Shown: piece after piece, positions 25,001 to 25,304 of the stretch
How the letters are laid out: the number at the start of each line of letters is the position of its first letter
How positions within the stretch are numbered: position 1 is the first letter of the stretch
Assembly: GCA_964535875.1 (NCBI GenBank)
Contig: CAZHUE010000016.1
Location: forward strand, 1-25,304
Source: QPIN01 sp964535875
GTDB lineage: Bacteria > Pseudomonadota > Gammaproteobacteria > Methylococcales > Methylomonadaceae
Length of the DNA stretch: 25,304 nt
Reading direction: 5' to 3'
Program-made: the position numbers and the translations under genes
Notes under the pieces: model-generated
Databases searched by the model: none
Told to the model about the DNA's origin: nothing
Seen by the model: only the letters and a program-made list of their open reading frames with translations

Positions 25001-25140
25001 TGATTAAAGAAATGGAATATGATCGATCAATCAGGCAGCTATATCAAAATGTTGAAGATTTAACTGAGCTGCTAGATGATGAATTTGAAAAACAATGTAA
25101 CACTCTAATACTTCCTGTTTGGGAAGTTTCACAGTGTTGA
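22018..25140 (+). CDS. recC: exodeoxyribonuclease V gamma subunit RecC
   Basis: 1040 residues, slightly shorter than E. coli RecC (1122). RecC holds the RecBCD complex together, splits the duplex and reads Chi. The N-terminal block IFLIQSQGMERWLSQQLANHFGIWGNYEFLFPGKF is the family hallmark. FGLNTMPPLFLDYLQ, IHACHSRMREIEVLKDQLL, VVMAPDIQPYSPFI and the later MLPMRSIPFKVIALLGINEGEFP with DLVGQNFRQGDRSRRADDRYQFLE follow in the normal order. Walker residues are degenerate, as expected for this inactive helicase-like subunit. The ATG lacks a clear ribosome site. It is alone here: neither recB nor recD follows directly, and recB lies ~12 kb away on the other strand. Confidence 0.94.
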   Translation: MFILHSSNKTENLLVHLTSVIENIPLSHPFSKEIFLIQSQGMERWLSQQLANHFGIWGNYEFLFPGKFFSSISKKIDHQINDDFFDREVMLWRFEKILRNLNDDCFKTLQHYIQGENKNLKRFQLAQQLAQVFDQYQLMRPDMLELWQKGKRLYPSEDEIWQRALWQKITQSIGHKHRGSLWQDVINQLNQCEEGQFSKNLPERIFVFGLNTMPPLFLDYLQGLSRHCDVHLFLFNPSQDYWADLVNKKQLSDKFEGHPLLATLGQQGREFQQMLLEQANFNYNPDSFEEIPITNNLQQLQNDILNNQLQGALLEKDHSISIHACHSRMREIEVLKDQLLNALELDPDLELRDIVVMAPDIQPYSPFISAIFNDIQHAIADKSMRFGNTALDAFIRFLTLSQSRFGWQSVMDLLEQPVVYSNFSLSETDLELIKHWTKETHVRWGKSATHKKELGLPEFSQNTWQATLDRLLMGYAIGSEEHFVDDILPYRDIEGSSAQALGGFNDFLQLLFKASDELKRETSLSQWAGRFYYYADQLLSVKTQAEQLERQQINEIFEELSGKIATVHTEDVSIEVVSAWLESRVSESKSSNGFLRGQLTFCSMLPMRSIPFKVIALLGINEGEFPKIDNPSTFDLVGQNFRQGDRSRRADDRYQFLEILLSARQQLIITYKGLSIQNNDGIPPSMVISELIDVLENFYQLTGLITKHPLQAFSAQYFTEQSGLYSYSQTDYETAIALQENKAEIKQWWQGKLDIKTSNIIEIDDLFAFFRHPQQYFLQKQLGIGFTPLETDTEEREPFVLDNLEAYSINQQWIEHNLNDQPFSLKKLQAQGKWLSGINGQLAFDQQQLLINEFTDLIKQQGLGEKENNQPIDITIDGYRLVGNLNQQYENGSLFYRFANLKGKDFMFAWLHHLIINRIKPQNTHLLSIDETRLFVSDRSQPESLISLIKIYLQGQQQPDAFFTEPTFAYIKQVLKLKTSKRAKTPAIVVAQEQLIKEMEYDRSIRQLYQNVEDLTELLDDEFEKQCNTLILPVWEVSQC

Positions 25141-25198
25141 GGGATAAAAATTAAATTACTATAAAGTTAAATAATTTTTTCTTTTTTTGAGGTGTGAA

Positions 25199-25229
25199 AG
25201 CTGGGAGTAGGGATTCACCTTACCCAGCT
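25199..25229. repeat. hairpin in the terminal, compositionally distinct segment
   Basis: AGCTGGG (25199-25205) and CCCAGCT (25223-25229) form a perfect 7-bp stem around 17 nt, inside which AGG/CCT can also pair. No T run follows on either strand, so an intrinsic terminator is unlikely. The DNA beyond it is more G+C rich than other intergenic DNA in the window. Confidence 0.5.
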
Positions 25230-25304
25230 AATATGCTTACTATACTTCACGCGGTCACGGATGCGGATTTATATCGAGTTGATTTTTGTCGGTAGCAAGG
25301 CATT

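Noticed and set aside
1..25304. CRISPR arrays, tRNA or rRNA genes, prophage or complete insertion sequences
   Set aside because: No regularly spaced direct repeats, no cloverleaf or ribosomal RNA segments and no transposase, integrase or phage genes were recognised.

Overview
The window looks like a chromosomal segment of a low-G+C gammaproteobacterium. The genes are typical of that class: RecB and RecC, RdgC, DarP (YjgA), GspA/GspB, DUF2333, DUF4389, an Lpp-like murein lipoprotein and YbiS-type L,D-transpeptidases. Intergenic DNA is very A/T rich and coding DNA moderately so. I cannot fix the order or genus from sequence alone. I see no tRNA, rRNA, CRISPR array, prophage or complete insertion sequence. 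There is one run of 29 Ns (11814-11842), so this is an assembly scaffold.

Left part (1-6570), accessory in character: a FeeM-like N-acyl amino acid synthase (265-1167, +); a small secreted protein with a His-Ser/Gly repeat and six cysteines (1341-1850, +); a ThiF/E1-like plus nitroreductase fusion of the Rv1355c type (2039-4069, -); an unrecognised outer-membrane beta-barrel protein (4470-5435, +); and a stand-alone FtsH-peptidase-like (M41) zinc protease without an AAA domain (5549-6193, -). The protease follows an unusually structured leader. The acyltransferase and E1/nitroreductase genes are the best candidates for an undescribed pathway, but only their proximity links them.

Middle part (6571-13832): recB (-) lies 46 bp behind a phosphoglucomutase gene (-), then the N gap. 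A compact envelope block follows: an L,D-transpeptidase (+), an Lpp-like lipoprotein with its own promoter and terminator (+), and a second, LysM-containing L,D-transpeptidase facing it (-). Lpp with its C-terminal lysine is the expected substrate of such enzymes.

Right-middle part (13948-18701), DNA maintenance: rdgC (-) is divergent from a tightly packed (+) operon of a family-6 (deoxyinosine/hypoxanthine) DNA glycosylase, a 61-residue membrane protein and darP. Convergent to this is a (-) operon of DUF2333, DUF4389 and dinB (Pol IV), the last two overlapping as TAATG.

Right end (18970-25304): gspB and the exeA/gspA ATPase gene (overlapping as TAATG, -) end in a clear intrinsic terminator. 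A divergent 62-residue single-pass membrane protein gene follows, then recC (+). recB and recC are about 12 kb apart and no recD is visible. The last ~80 bp differ in composition and carry a hairpin, possibly the edge of another element.
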